Assembly: GCA_001599295.1 (NCBI GenBank)
Contig: BCGN01000001.1
Span: 1,674,001 to 1,738,000, forward strand
Source: Sporopachydermia quercuum
Lineage: Eukaryota > Ascomycota > Sporopachydermiomycetes > Sporopachydermiales > Sporopachydermiaceae
Reading direction: 5' to 3'
DNA length: 64,000 nt
The notes under the pieces were generated by a model. It had not been told where the DNA came from and ran no database searches. It saw nothing but the letters and a program-made list of their open reading frames with translations. Shown one piece after another: positions 33,975-45,696 of the stretch (position 1 is its first letter; each line of letters starts with the position of its first letter). Both the position numbers and the translations under genes were made by a program.

Positions 33975-34999
33975 ATGAAATCCGTCATTTCCATATTGTT
34001 ATTGCTCTTGGAGCTGTCAATTGCAGCACCAGCTTTGCTGTACTCCCAAAGATTGTAAGTATACAATTGAGATGTGCGATATAGGTTGCTGCGAATGATG
34101 ATGATGAATTTTCTACTAAAGATTAATATTGTTATTTGTTCCTCCAGGAAAAATACTAACATCAGGCAATCAGAATTGAAGGTGTACTAGATAGCGTACC
34201 TAATAAAGATGACACTGTAGGAGCAGATTCATTTAAACAATTTGCTCAAAATTTCATTACTCCTTGCACATCCGACGCTTATTTTATAGTGAATCTACCA
34301 GGATTACGAATGGAGGATTTGAGTGAACGACAAAGTTTTTCTACCATTTGGACATTTATGAATAGAGCTGTAACAGTTGCTACTTTTCCTTCAGTTGAGC
34401 TAGATAAGAATGGGTTCAAAGAACTGATAGAGTACGTTGAAGATACATGTCGAGCGAAACGTCTCACTTATATAAGTGGTGAAGCAGAAATAGAAAATTA
34501 TATTGATACTCAGAAAAGGGTCATATATATGGAACTCGAAGCATTAGAAGACGATATGTCCGAGGAGGAGAGAAGAAAAGTTCTACAACGTAATGACTGG
34601 ATAATGCTTAGAGTGTTTCAAAAAACACCGACTCCTTATCATACAGTGATCTTTACATCAACGAATCCTAGTATAGAGGATGATATTCAAAGAGGGATAA
34701 AACTAGGTGGTTCTGTTTTTCCTGAAGTTGAATATGCTGCTAANCAGAAGGCAGAATATGAAATAGAGAAGCAACAGAATATAGAAAACGAAAAAGAACG
34801 GAGAAGAAAACAGTCATTAGTTCAGCATTTTCCAGAAGGTGTCGAGAAGGTAAATGAAGAAAACGAGGATTATAGCAACTTGTTCCTATTTAGCGAAGAG
34901 AAGTATGAAATAATCAAAGAGAAGCTGATGTTATACGGAACGAATATTGTTTTGGCGTATTTGGCTTTTAAATTACTTAAATCTTATTACTGGGGATGA
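33975..34999 (+). CDS. BIG1: ER membrane protein, probable Big1 (cell-wall beta-1,6-glucan)
   Basis: Two exons, 33975-34054 and 34174-34999, joined in phase 2 to give 301 residues. Exon 1 is almost exactly the signal peptide (MKSVISILLLLLELSIAAPA, then LLYSQR). The intron has donor GTAAGT and branch point TACTAAC; the first AG after it gives a stop, and the second (CAATCAG) gives SQRLIEGVLDSVPNKD, which fits the family. The lumenal part has a CTSDAYFIVNLPGL block. A membrane segment near the C-terminus (NIVLAYLAFKLL) ends in a short tail. Signal peptide plus C-terminal anchor and these blocks fit fungal Big1, an ER protein needed for beta-1,6-glucan synthesis and V-ATPase assembly (S. cerevisiae 335). 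Recognition is from memory of family patterns. Confidence 0.75.
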
Positions 35000-37132
35000 T
35001 TTAAATGTTTGGAAAAGAGGTATCAACATTTGCATGCATTTCATGATATTTTTATTTCCATGAGTACCAGATTGACTGAATGAGTTAAATAGTTCGACTG
35101 CTAATTTCTTTCTCTTTGAATGTCAAGCAAACTTAGTAACACTACGAAGCAGGATGTGTTGTTATTGTTCTGAAATGCCACGACACTTATAAACATAAAA
35201 CAATATTTGATATACAGTATCCCACTTAGTTTGTGTGCGATTGTTTCCATAGCATATGAACCTAACCAAACAATGTCTATCTACAGAGAGTGTATTATCA
35301 TTAAAATTATTACAGAACAACAGGAATCCAACCAGATTCTCTCTAGTATATGAGGTTATTTCATCATCAAGCCAGCAAATTCTATTGGAATTATTCACCC
35401 AAGGTACATATTTATTATTTACCACATTTATTGATCATTTCAAGAATCAAGTCTACCAAAATTATAGTTAATTCATCTTTCCAACGGTTTTACCCAATTG
35501 GATATTTTTATGCCTGCAACTACTAGCATATTGCTACATGTGAAAACTTTATTAAAAGGATTTTACATGAACTGTCAAACTAAGCCTCTATACAGTCATT
35601 CATTCTACAAAACAATTCTTTCACTTGATATACACCTATTAATTATCAAGTTTAACAAATAGATAATTTATTTGATGATGTAGGGTTGATTGATATTATC
35701 CTTGACATAGTTTTCGGCAGCTGCCCATAATAACCCCTTTTGAAATAGAGAACGGACGCCAACATCTTTTAAAGTCGAACATACTCCAACGCTTTTAATG
35801 CTTCTCACTTATCTCTCTTTCAACGGTCAATCTCATCAAGCTCAGATCTCAAAAATAAATCCCTAAATTTCGGCAAGCCAATGCCAAAAAAAGCCTTTTT
35901 GCTTCGATCAGAAGGAAATTAACTTTTTCTTATTGTACGGAAAAGACAAGTTGCAACGGTTTTTGTGTAGGAGTTTAAGTAAGAAACTAAATACTCACTC
36001 CTTCATTATGATATACTTACCGGCTTAGACTATCGGTTAAGATAACAGCCTGGATGTTCAGAGTCCATTTACTAACTGGCAGGCAAAGAGAAACCATTAG
36101 AACTTTCCCAATCACGTTTCATAATAGTTGATTTAATTATCATTATAGTGATCATCATTAATATATCTTATTAGAGTAACTAATTTCAATTTACCCTATT
36201 CGATCAATGATGGTTCTCTCTTCCTCCAGAATATAATCTTGCTATTCACTCTCATGAACCAGTACAGTATACTTACTCTTTAGCTCCTTCTTTACCTATC
36301 CATTGTTTATGCTTTTATAAGGTTAATCAGACTTTTATAATTTTTCCTCTACCAGCCAAATCGTTTTAGATTTAATTGATCTTCTTTCAATTATTTCTGA
36401 ATCCACAACTGCACCTTTCCTCTAATCTTCATATTTCTTTTACTTCTTTCTTTCTAAGCGACTGAAAAGCACCCTTTACAGCTTCTCAACAGTATAATCT
36501 GCCATTCTTTCTGTACATTTCTATACGGATAAATCCTCAACGTCTGTAACTTTATTTACCAAATTGAAGAGACGTTACACAGTAACAGAACGTTAACCTT
36601 ATTTGTTTCCCGATCAAGCTTATGCTTGCTGGCCCCATTCTCCCAATCTTTGAACCACTTCAGCCTCCTCAACCACTGAAGAAAGCGAAGAATTTGACAT
36701 AAGTTTTAACAATGCAGTTAGAAGTTGATACTTTAGTTTACCAGCTGTTCATCGGTAATATTGAAACTGTTATTATCGTATCAAGTTGATTTATGTTATT
36801 CAGTCAGCTATAGTTATAAACCAAAACAACTATTAATAGGTGTTTATGGTTGGCCGATTACTTGTTTGATTGTTTATTGACAGGCGAATAGTTGAACGAT
36901 TGATTGTCATTAATGATCTCTTTTCTTTAACTCATTCAATTATTATAATAATATTAAGGAAGAGCAAAAACTTAGAATCTCCAACGGCAACTGCACAACT
37001 AATAAATTACTGAGGATATAAACTAGGTCATATCAACATCATACCACTATACACCATAATACTGGATTGCAACAAAATTCAATCCAAGAATCAGTATCAA
37101 TAGCATACCATACCCTATAAAAATAACTCATA
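35000..37132. other. Long non-coding stretch upstream of PDE2
   Basis: About 2.1 kb without a convincing gene. Short frames near 35.2-35.5 kb on both strands look random. The last kilobase is rich in pyrimidine runs on the plus strand, as in long yeast leaders and promoters. A long 5' region or an untranslated RNA is possible but not supported by anything specific. Confidence 0.5.
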
Positions 37133-38803
37133 ATGCGTCTTTATTACGTTGTGCCTCTGAAAGTCACGAGCGAATTCTCGAATAGTATCAATANTCATTT
37201 AAAGAGATTCAATGCTGAGATAGTCCCACAACTAGGCATCGAAACAAATGAGAGTACACTGTTTGAAGCAATTACGGATCCTTCACAATCCTTGATGGGT
37301 TTCTATAAAATGGCCGCTCAGTCAACAGATCCTTCTTCACCATCAATCATAATATTTCATGAATCTTTTTACTCGTCTGCCAATCAAGCTATCTTACAAG
37401 AACTTTTAGGCTTCTATTATTCAAATTTTAGTCATTTATCATTAGTTCTCGCTCCTGTTATACAGAAAACAACATTAGCCTCAGACCTTCCTTATATTTC
37501 TCAACTTATCGAAGCTGGAGCATCAGTTTTTATCTACGGTGAAACTCTCGACAATGTTTCCAGTGAACCATGTTTCAATAACCTGATTGAAACCTATCGT
37601 GATCTACATACTCTGACCTCTGATAGGCTAAGTACTGTTAAGATGTGGTCTGATATTTCTGATGGCAATTCTATAGCTCCCTGTTATAGAATTAGCACTA
37701 CGTTAGTTAAACAACTCACCACCAAGAAAATAGGAACCAATATTATCAAGACTTTCTTCAATGAGAATCTGAATATTATCCCCAATGAACTGCTTGGATT
37801 AACCCCTGAAAGGGCTACAGAGATCTTATCTATAGTTCCACAGTATGGCTTTAATGCTCATACTTTTAATAGCAATGAATTAATTTTTGTCGGAGTAAAC
37901 ATCTTCAAGCATGTGTTCAAAATGAGAAACTACGATACGAAAATCGATGATTTTGTTATCCCTGATGCAGAATTGTATGCGTTCGTCTTTTCAGTACGTG
38001 ATCATTATCATACAAGCAATCCTTTTCATAATTTCAGACATGCTGTTGACGTTCTACAAATGTGTTTCCATTTTCTACTTCGTTTAGGTTGTCTTCCCGC
38101 TTGGGGCCAAGAAGAAGAATCTACTGCTGTGTGCTTTGATATCCTAGCACCTTTGGATGTTTTATCATTATTGGTAGCAGCTATTGGTCACGATTCTGGC
38201 CATCCTGGTCTAACAAATGTTTTTCTTAACAAGCATAAAACTCCTTTGTCTTGTTTATATAACTCTAAATCGACTTTAGAGTCTTTTCACACTGCCTTGT
38301 TCACCAAAGTTCTCAATTTATACTGGCCAAGTACTTTTGAACTTCATACAAGCATTGTGGATTCAATATTAGCTACTGATATGGCTGTGCATTTTGAATA
38401 CATTGCTAAATTGAATAAGCTAATAGAATCTTCTGATAAGCTACAAGAATCTCTATTGGATAACGAAGTTTCTGACGATGAGAAAACTAAGATTAGAAGG
38501 CTTCTTTTGGGAATTTTAATAAAATGTGCTGACATTTCAAACGTTTCTAGACCTATAGAAGTGTCGATTCCATGGGGTTTTGATTTGTTGAATGAAATGA
38601 ATGAAATCGCTCAATTGGAAATAGAAACTGGAGGCCAAGGAAATGTCGTTGAAGTGTGCGAAAAAAATTTGAAAAACGGACAGTTATTTTTCATCAATAC
38701 ATTTGCAAAAAGCTTGTTTAAAGCGGTTAGTAAGTTGATTCCTGAGTTAGCATTTGCATATAATCAATTAGTTGATAATATACAGTATTGGGAAGAACTG
38801 TGA
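37133..38803 (+). CDS. PDE2: High-affinity cAMP phosphodiesterase
   Basis: Class I cyclic-nucleotide phosphodiesterase that hydrolyses cAMP to AMP and so dampens PKA signalling. It has 556 residues (S. cerevisiae Pde2 526). The catalytic domain occupies the C-terminal half. The general-acid histidine and metal site are seen in HYHTSNPFHNFRHAVDV (about residues 291-307), the second metal motif in IGHDSGHPG (351-359), and the later aspartate in IKCADISNVSRP. The N-terminal 250 residues are less conserved, as is usual in fungal Pde2. The ATG at 37133 is the first in frame. There is no intron. One N is near codon 21. Confidence 0.95.
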   Translation: MRLYYVVPLKVTSEFSNSINXHLKRFNAEIVPQLGIETNESTLFEAITDPSQSLMGFYKMAAQSTDPSSPSIIIFHESFYSSANQAILQELLGFYYSNFSHLSLVLAPVIQKTTLASDLPYISQLIEAGASVFIYGETLDNVSSEPCFNNLIETYRDLHTLTSDRLSTVKMWSDISDGNSIAPCYRISTTLVKQLTTKKIGTNIIKTFFNENLNIIPNELLGLTPERATEILSIVPQYGFNAHTFNSNELIFVGVNIFKHVFKMRNYDTKIDDFVIPDAELYAFVFSVRDHYHTSNPFHNFRHAVDVLQMCFHFLLRLGCLPAWGQEEESTAVCFDILAPLDVLSLLVAAIGHDSGHPGLTNVFLNKHKTPLSCLYNSKSTLESFHTALFTKVLNLYWPSTFELHTSIVDSILATDMAVHFEYIAKLNKLIESSDKLQESLLDNEVSDDEKTKIRRLLLGILIKCADISNVSRPIEVSIPWGFDLLNEMNEIAQLEIETGGQGNVVEVCEKNLKNGQLFFINTFAKSLFKAVSKLIPELAFAYNQLVDNIQYWEEL

Positions 38804-40356
38804 TCTAAGAAGGATGATCAATAAGAAATTGGACGTCTCCATGAGATATATGGCAAGTTGTTATCTTATAAGTACTTAACGGCAAATTAGTTGCCTGATG
38901 GTACAATGAATATAAACGATCATAGTCCCCTGTCATATGTCAACGATTCAATGCTATAATATTGTTACATTATTGTTATGATATCATATTATGGTATCAT
39001 ATTATGTAGCTTCACCATTATTGTCATAGTCAAGTTAATATTTAATCTCATGGCATTAGATTTCAATATCAAATTAATTACCAACAACTACTTCTTATTT
39101 ATAATTTGCCTTCATTGTTTCATTGCTTACCGAGTTATCACTCAGCTAATTGTTGCTTTCTGGTTTCCGGTTAATGCACTACTGGTTTTTATTAACACAC
39201 ATTGCTTACTACTACTGTTAGTTCTCGAACCTCATTTATAATCTATTACTGGATACTACTATCAAGTAGCATATAAGATTATTGCAATTGGTCCTTTTCA
39301 CAATTGATGATTCAACATTAATTTGAGACCGCTGTTTGTTCTTTTGTAGTATATAGTATAAGTATTGGATTATAAAGATAGATATTATAGACAAACTAGT
39401 GAACCATATGTTCCTATGTAGAATTGTGTTTATGATACCTTGACCCCCCAAGTTGTACTTGGCAGAAAGTTAATAGAAGTGAAACAAGTTCAGTACGATA
39501 AAGCAGATAAAGAGTAATTTTGACTGGTAGAGGATTTACTTGTTGATAGTCCAGCTTGCTACAATGAGAATGAAGAAGAAGAAGCAGATATCAATCGTTA
39601 GTGTAGTAGAATGACAACACTCTAGAATACAAGTTTTATCAATATTATTAAGAGCAAAAGACGTTTGCTTTATATGTTTAAAGATATATCACAGAAAGCC
39701 AACTATAAATATTATTTATATAGGAGCTTTTGATTATTTAGTGAATAATGAGCATATGAGCAACAAGAGCAACAAAAATATCAATATTTAGAAAAGTAAA
39801 CCTTCGAAATCAATTAAATTAAAGTGAAGTGCTTTCTATGAAAAGATGATAAATTCAATAATATTGCAACTAAATATGCGAAGTAGGACATAAAAAATAA
39901 AAAATAAAAAGAAGCAGTGAGGCAGTGAAATACAAGTTTCGAAAAACGCGCTCATAGCACGTAAACCAATAAATAAATGAAATACTGATAAATAGTAAAA
40001 TTTACCAATCAATTGGTCAATCAATTGGTCAATCAATTGAAGCACATTATATTTTACTATATTATGCTATATATTCCATTTTATTATTTACCAGAATCTA
40101 AAGACACGGACTCATTTACATTTACATTCCCATCCACTTACACTTCCTCACATATGTATTATTCACACTAACTGATTACCAAACTACTAAATATCCCATC
40201 TAATCACATCCTATTATACTCATCTGCCTCGCACTTCTTTCTGTCTAAGATATGAGTATCATACATCAACACTAAATTAATCACATCTATAAATTGCATC
40301 CATAGATCATATTCATTATTGTAGAAATAATCTGAACCATTCTCGGGCTTTTACAA
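38804..40356. other. Convergent spacer between PDE2 and NET1
   Basis: About 1.55 kb between two 3' ends, A/T-rich. A hydrophobic 87-residue frame (38978-39241) looks like translated A/T-rich DNA and is not called. A 12-bp tandem repeat lies at 40006-40039. Confidence 0.5.
40006..40039. repeat. 12-bp tandem repeat with internal palindrome
   Basis: About 2.8 copies of CAATCAATTGGT, each containing the palindrome CAATTG, in the PDE2/NET1 convergent spacer. No function is known. Confidence 0.9.
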
Positions 40357-43300
40357 CTATTTCTTAAACACCTTTTTCATAACACCATGATCTTTTAGCA
40401 ATCCTTCAAAACCAGAATTACTTTTCGTCTTTTTTCTGGAATTTTGTTTAAGGATTTTCTCTGCCTTCTTCATGGTTAAAACATTTCCATTTCTTTTAAT
40501 GTTACCATTAGCGGATTCTTCTTCCAGCTCAGAGTCAGAATCGGAGTCAGAATCAGAGTCAGAGTCAGAACCAGAACCAGAATCAGAGCCAGAACCAGAG
40601 TCGGAATCAGAATCAGTTTCTGACTCCGAGTCTTCATCAGTAATAACATTCTCCCGGCTTGAAGTTTTCCTCAGGTCGAGCTTTTTCACATTAACCAATT
40701 CTTTTAGACCTTCTCGAACATCAAGCTCTCTATTAACCAACGATGATAAACTCTTCAATCCTTTCATAATTCCTGCTTTGTTTGTTGTGGGATTAGAACT
40801 ACTGGCTTTAGTGTTCTGCTCAGATTTAGCATCAAATATGGTCACATTTCTGGCCACATTTTTGGAGTTAAGATTATCTCCCAAACCACCAGCTGAGCCA
40901 CTGGCTGATTCGGGAGCTTCTTCTTTTGGGGTACTATTCCTTCTCAATCTGGGGACAAAACTTGGTGACAAAGCTTCTATGGCGCTCTGACTACCACTAC
41001 TCTTGCTGCTAGTATTCGTTCTAGTAGTCTGTATTGGTGGCGGTCTTACTAAATGGGGGCTTCGGAGATCAGGTGCCTCTGGGGTTGGTGTTTTCTCTCT
41101 GGATTTAAAAATTGTGGTAGGTTCTTGCATCGATATACTAACGGACGTTGCAAGCCTCGGGACCTCTGTATCGGAATCCGAGTCATCGTCATCGTCGTCA
41201 TCCTCTTCCGAATCTTCATCTGAATCATCATCCTCCGAGACGCCTTCCGAAGCTTGAGCTTGAGCTGATACTGAAGTGAAATTTGGTTTAGCACTGCTGG
41301 GTTGAGTAAATGTTTTACCATTTGTTGCATTTAAGGTTTCTATAGGCTTAGTTGGCGACACAACATCCGTTTTGGTAGGAAGGGGAGTCTCAACCACACT
41401 TTTGTCATTTGGGGCTTCAGATTTTGCTTCAGTTTCGCCAAGCTTAACAATGTCCTCAGACTTGGCTTTCGTTTCCACCTTAGCCTCCATTTGGGACTTA
41501 CTTCTCTTCGTTTCCTCTTTAGGCTTTTCTTCTAGTTTACCTTTGGCGACTGCGCCACTTGTTGTCCTCGTCGTTGGATTAGCCTCAAGGTTCTTGGAAG
41601 TTGTTCCAACCATAGTGCTCTCTGTGGCTGCTGCTGGTGCGTCTGTTGTTGTCGGCTTAGGATTTTTAGCCCTAACACGAATAGCATTATTAACTGGTGG
41701 TTTAGATTTTTCGTTTGCCTCATTGTTAGCCTTGGATTCAACTGCCTTTTCAGTAGTAGCTTCGACTTTTTTGGTGTCTTCTGATATACCTTCATTATCA
41801 TCATCATCATCATCGTCATCATCACTAATTGTGGTTTTACTTAGAACCCTTTCATTATCAGTTGCCCTGGTAGCCTTTTTTGATGGAGGTCTGGCAGCAG
41901 CAGCAGTTTTGTCCTCAGACAAAGTAACTGTTTTATCCACAGTGGAAATAGAGGTCCCAGATATCTCTTTAGGAACAGTTGACTTCACAGTGTTTCTTGC
42001 GCTATTGTTCTGTGGAGCTCTTGGCAGTGGCTTTGTATCAGCACCGTCACTTAGCTCAGACACATCTTTATCTTCTATGTCAGCTTTAGCAGTTCTCTTG
42101 TCTTTCTCAACTTTTTCACTAATTTCTAGCTTCTGCTTTTGCTTCAGCCATTCCTCTTTTGTCAACATTTCTTTATTCAATGTTGCAATATTGCAATTGT
42201 TCACTTTGGGCGTAGATGCTGCTATCATTGCAAGCTCAGAAACACCATTTTCNCTTGTTGGAATATCAATTGTTTCCAAAGTAGTGTTTCCAACAGAGGT
42301 NGAATCACCTGGTGATATAGGAGTTTCCTTTGGAGTGGCACTACTATTCGTAGTAAGACTAGTACCAGCTGTAGCATCTATGGCAGGCGTAAGTGGAAGT
42401 GTAGCTTTAGTATTAGCTTTAGTATTATTATCAGTAGTTTTAGCATCACTTGGGGCAATTTTATGAACTGTTAAGTTATCATATGGATGTTCCATTTGTT
42501 CCTTCACTTTATCCAATGCCTTCTGAGCAGCTTTTCTAGTAGAGAATCTTCTGTTAGAAGTTTCTCCATGTACTTCACCTTCAGTAATTGCCCTTTCTTC
42601 AGTTTTTGCTTCAGTTTTTGCTCCACTTTTAACAGCAGTTGCCCTAGATCTAACAGGCTTCTTCACAGCTGCTTCTTGTTCTTTTGAATCAACCTTCTTA
42701 CGAATACTCTTGCTAGTTGAGGGAACAGATTCTTCACATTTGATGCCTAATCTTAAACATCTTGCACACGACGGAAGCGCTCTATCACACTTTTTTCTTA
42801 CTTGCCTACAACCCATACAGGCTAAGAGTCGGCAAGATGATGACTTGTTAGAAGTATCTACTTCTCTGTCATGTAATTCTGAATCATCTGTCTTTAGTAC
42901 ATCATCAGATGTTTTTTTAATAGTTTCGATGGATTCTGTCGGAGGCCTTGATAAGGATTTCAATTTCAATTTCCCTGAACCTTCTGTTTTATTTGCATTA
43001 TTCGATACCGCTTCAGCTTTATCTAATTTCGTTGCTGATGCTCTTTTCTTAGTAGCTTTAGCATCATCAGTATTTTTAACAGCTTCAGCATTTCCTAGTT
43101 TCTCATTTATCGTAGCCTTTTTTTTATATTGTCTTGGCTTTGATTGAATCCTTACTTTTTTACTACTAGAAGATGATTTGTTCTCGATCTCATCAGGTTC
43201 CAAAATCATTTCTTTGCTCATATTACTTGGACTCAATAAATCTTCATGAGTGCTAACGTCGATATTTCTAATGGGAGAGGGAGCCAAAAGCAGAGGTGAC

Positions 43301-44422
43301 TTCTGGGGATCTACATTCATAGCTGAGTCATCACTAGGAGGAGGAGCTAAAGATAAATTGCTTTCCTCCTCATCTTCTTCATCTTCATCGCTTTCTTCCG
43401 ATGCGTGCTCCTCTTCCTGGTCCTTCTGCCTATCTATGTACTCTTTTCTTGAACCCCTACCAGAATTCGTGCCATCTTCCTGATTAATCATATGAGAATT
43501 ATCATTAGCATCATTAGCATGCATTAAAGTCTGTACAGAAGTTCTTACAGCTCTTGGTGATTCACTAAGTCTAGTATAGTTAAACTCTATGCTATCATTA
43601 TCGTTTTCAAAATCTGTATCAAAGCCCAAAAAGCTATCTTTCTTCCGACGTTTTCCTCTACTGACTGCATGCATAATTGCATTAGTATTTCCNCTGGTAT
43701 CTGCATCCGATCGAGGAACTTCCGAACTTGGCTTCCGTTTGCTCACCATAAGTCGAGCCGTTGCTTTATATCGAGGAACATCTAATAGCTCATCGTTCTT
43801 AGCAAGCTGTGAATACTCGTCGTGATCTATAGGAGGATTCAATAATACTCTTACTATATTACAATCATCGAAAACATCTTCAGCAATATAATCAGGGTCT
43901 AAGTCGCAACCATTAACGTCTTGTAATCTGTTTATATCCAGAGGTCTATAATTGGTCAGTATTTAATCAATAAATCAATAAAAAAGAAAAAGCTCTCATG
44001 TAGAAAACATAAGAGTAAATTAAGAGTAGCGTTTGTCTTTAACTCAACAAAATATTTACTTACCTTTCATCAGGATATAGCTTAACAAATCTGGTAGCGA
44101 TCTCTTCGCAAATTTGTAATAAATTATACCCTTTATGCGTCAAATGCAAAAATTTCTTTAATTCCACGTTCTGATAATTGGAAATTGGTGATCCCGTTAC
44201 CAGTGGACTAGATGCTGCGTAGCCGATTGATGTCATACGAGCCTGGGTTATTGATGGAGGTGTATTGTACATTCCCGTAAGTGAGTGCCGCCCCCTGCCG
44301 GAAGTATTTCGCATTCTGACATTGCTTTGAGGGTATATCTGACTGTTACTATCTTCTCCATATGTCGCTTGGGTATTTATATGTTTTGTCCAAGGGATCA
44401 GAACTACTTGAAGTTTCAACAT
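40357..44422 (-). CDS. NET1: NET1/TOF2-type nucleolar protein with a Zn2Cys6 motif
   Basis: Two exons, 44422-44064 and 43945-40357, joined in phase 2 across a GTAAGT...TATAG intron, giving 1315 residues (S. cerevisiae Net1 1189). The N-terminus shows the Net1/Tof2 signature: MLKLQVVLIPW, VELKKFLHLTHKGYNLLQIC, RFVKLYPDER, then RLQDVNGCDLDPDYIAEDVF and NIVRVLL after the splice. In S. cerevisiae Net1 holds Cdc14 in the nucleolus, silences rDNA and stimulates Pol I. The rest is disordered, with acidic runs and an SD/SG repeat tract near the end. At residues 496-523 there is a complete CX2CX6CX6CX2CX6C zinc cluster flanked by basic residues, a module that I do not associate with S. cerevisiae Net1. 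The frame from 43842 alone would miss the diagnostic N-terminus. Confidence 0.86.
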
Positions 44423-45696
44423 TGTAATCGAGCTTATTTTCTGTGCATACAAGATTATAGTTACTTTATCGTTACCAAAAACATCCAAAAGGTATTATGG
44501 GTATAGATAATGAAAATTAAGCGTTTTAGTAAGTATTTGTCAAATCTCGAAACAGACAATAATTGTGGATGGAATTTTTGACCTTATTTATTTGATTTGA
44601 GGCCTGTCAAGTGCGTTTCCTGTGTAGACTAGGTAACAACAAATCAGCCCAAAGTGAACAGGAAATACTTCTAGTGTTATCGAATTCCAAGGCAGACAAA
44701 TGCCAATTGATTGTCGGGTTAATGTAACAATATTGTGCAAGTCACTATTAACATTAAGCCAATATATAGAATATAACGTAACGATTTATTGGAGATGGTA
44801 TGAAAAAATAGTAGTATTTCGGTTATTGCATGGATTTTTTACAAAGATGGTTCTATTTTTTCTTGGTAGAAATGTAGTTGGTGTGGAAATAAGGTTTTGG
44901 TTGAAAGGCAATTTACGCGTTTGTATCCGGAGGTTTCCCATGTCAATTCCGGAGGTCTGTTATTAAGGAACGAGAAGTAATGCCAATCACGTGCTTTTCT
45001 ATGAGAATCACCTTAAGTTAATTTCGGCTTAGATATCAGAATCGATGAAGTTTACAACTTTGGAATTGAATCGCGTGAAGACACATTGAAAATCGTTTAT
45101 GTACGGATTGGCTTTGAAATCATCTTAATGGGACAGACACTATCTGAGTATGTGAATGTTNAATGACAGTTGTTGTACAGGTTGACGATAGATAGGAAAC
45201 GCAGTAAGNGCTGTATTAATTTTTCTTTCAAAATTGCTCAATAATAAGAAACCAGAGTTTAGTGTGTATTTTGTATAGTTTAAAAGATACCTAATTAAAA
45301 AAATGTGCTGCGTAAACTGTATGGCAGTGTGAACAAGAATTCATCATCCCATTGTCAAGCGTTCTCAATAGACAGAGATTGAGCTGATGTAGTAAAGTTG
45401 TCTAAATTTTTTTTTTTTTTTTTTTTTTTGATGGAGGCTGATCACTCTTAGGAATAAAGGTAAGCTCGGTGTATCATTTTGCAATAACACTTCACGGCAT
45501 ACTCTGTACGTTATCAAAAAGTACTTAATACCAAAAGAGCAATATAACAGATTCAGTGTGACATCGTAAACTGTATAGCTCTTAACTCCAAAGTAACAAA
45601 ATACGCTTTGTTGATCCGATAAACACAATACAATGTGGTGTGTCATCAACTTATACTAAATTATCAGTGACCACGTCCTACTATTCTTCTAAGAAN
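44423..45696. other. Spacer between NET1 and RAD28
   Basis: About 1.27 kb. It contains a TCACGTG site at 44987-44993 and a run of 23 T at 45407-45429. The frame 44700-44966 has no family resemblance. No gene called. Confidence 0.5.
45407..45429. repeat. Homopolymer run of 23 T
   Basis: Uninterrupted T tract (poly-A on the minus strand) about 270 bases downstream of the RAD28 stop. It is the longest homopolymer I noticed in the window. Such tracts exclude nucleosomes or reflect slippage; the exact length may be unreliable in an assembly. Confidence 0.9.

Noticed and set aside
41372-42466. 364-residue plus-strand frame
   Set aside because: Antisense shadow of the low-complexity NET1 region; Ser/Val/Leu-rich because NET1 is Lys/Glu/Thr-rich.
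44700-44966. 88-residue plus-strand frame between NET1 and RAD28
   Set aside because: Hydrophobic/A-T-rich composition and no recognisable motif.
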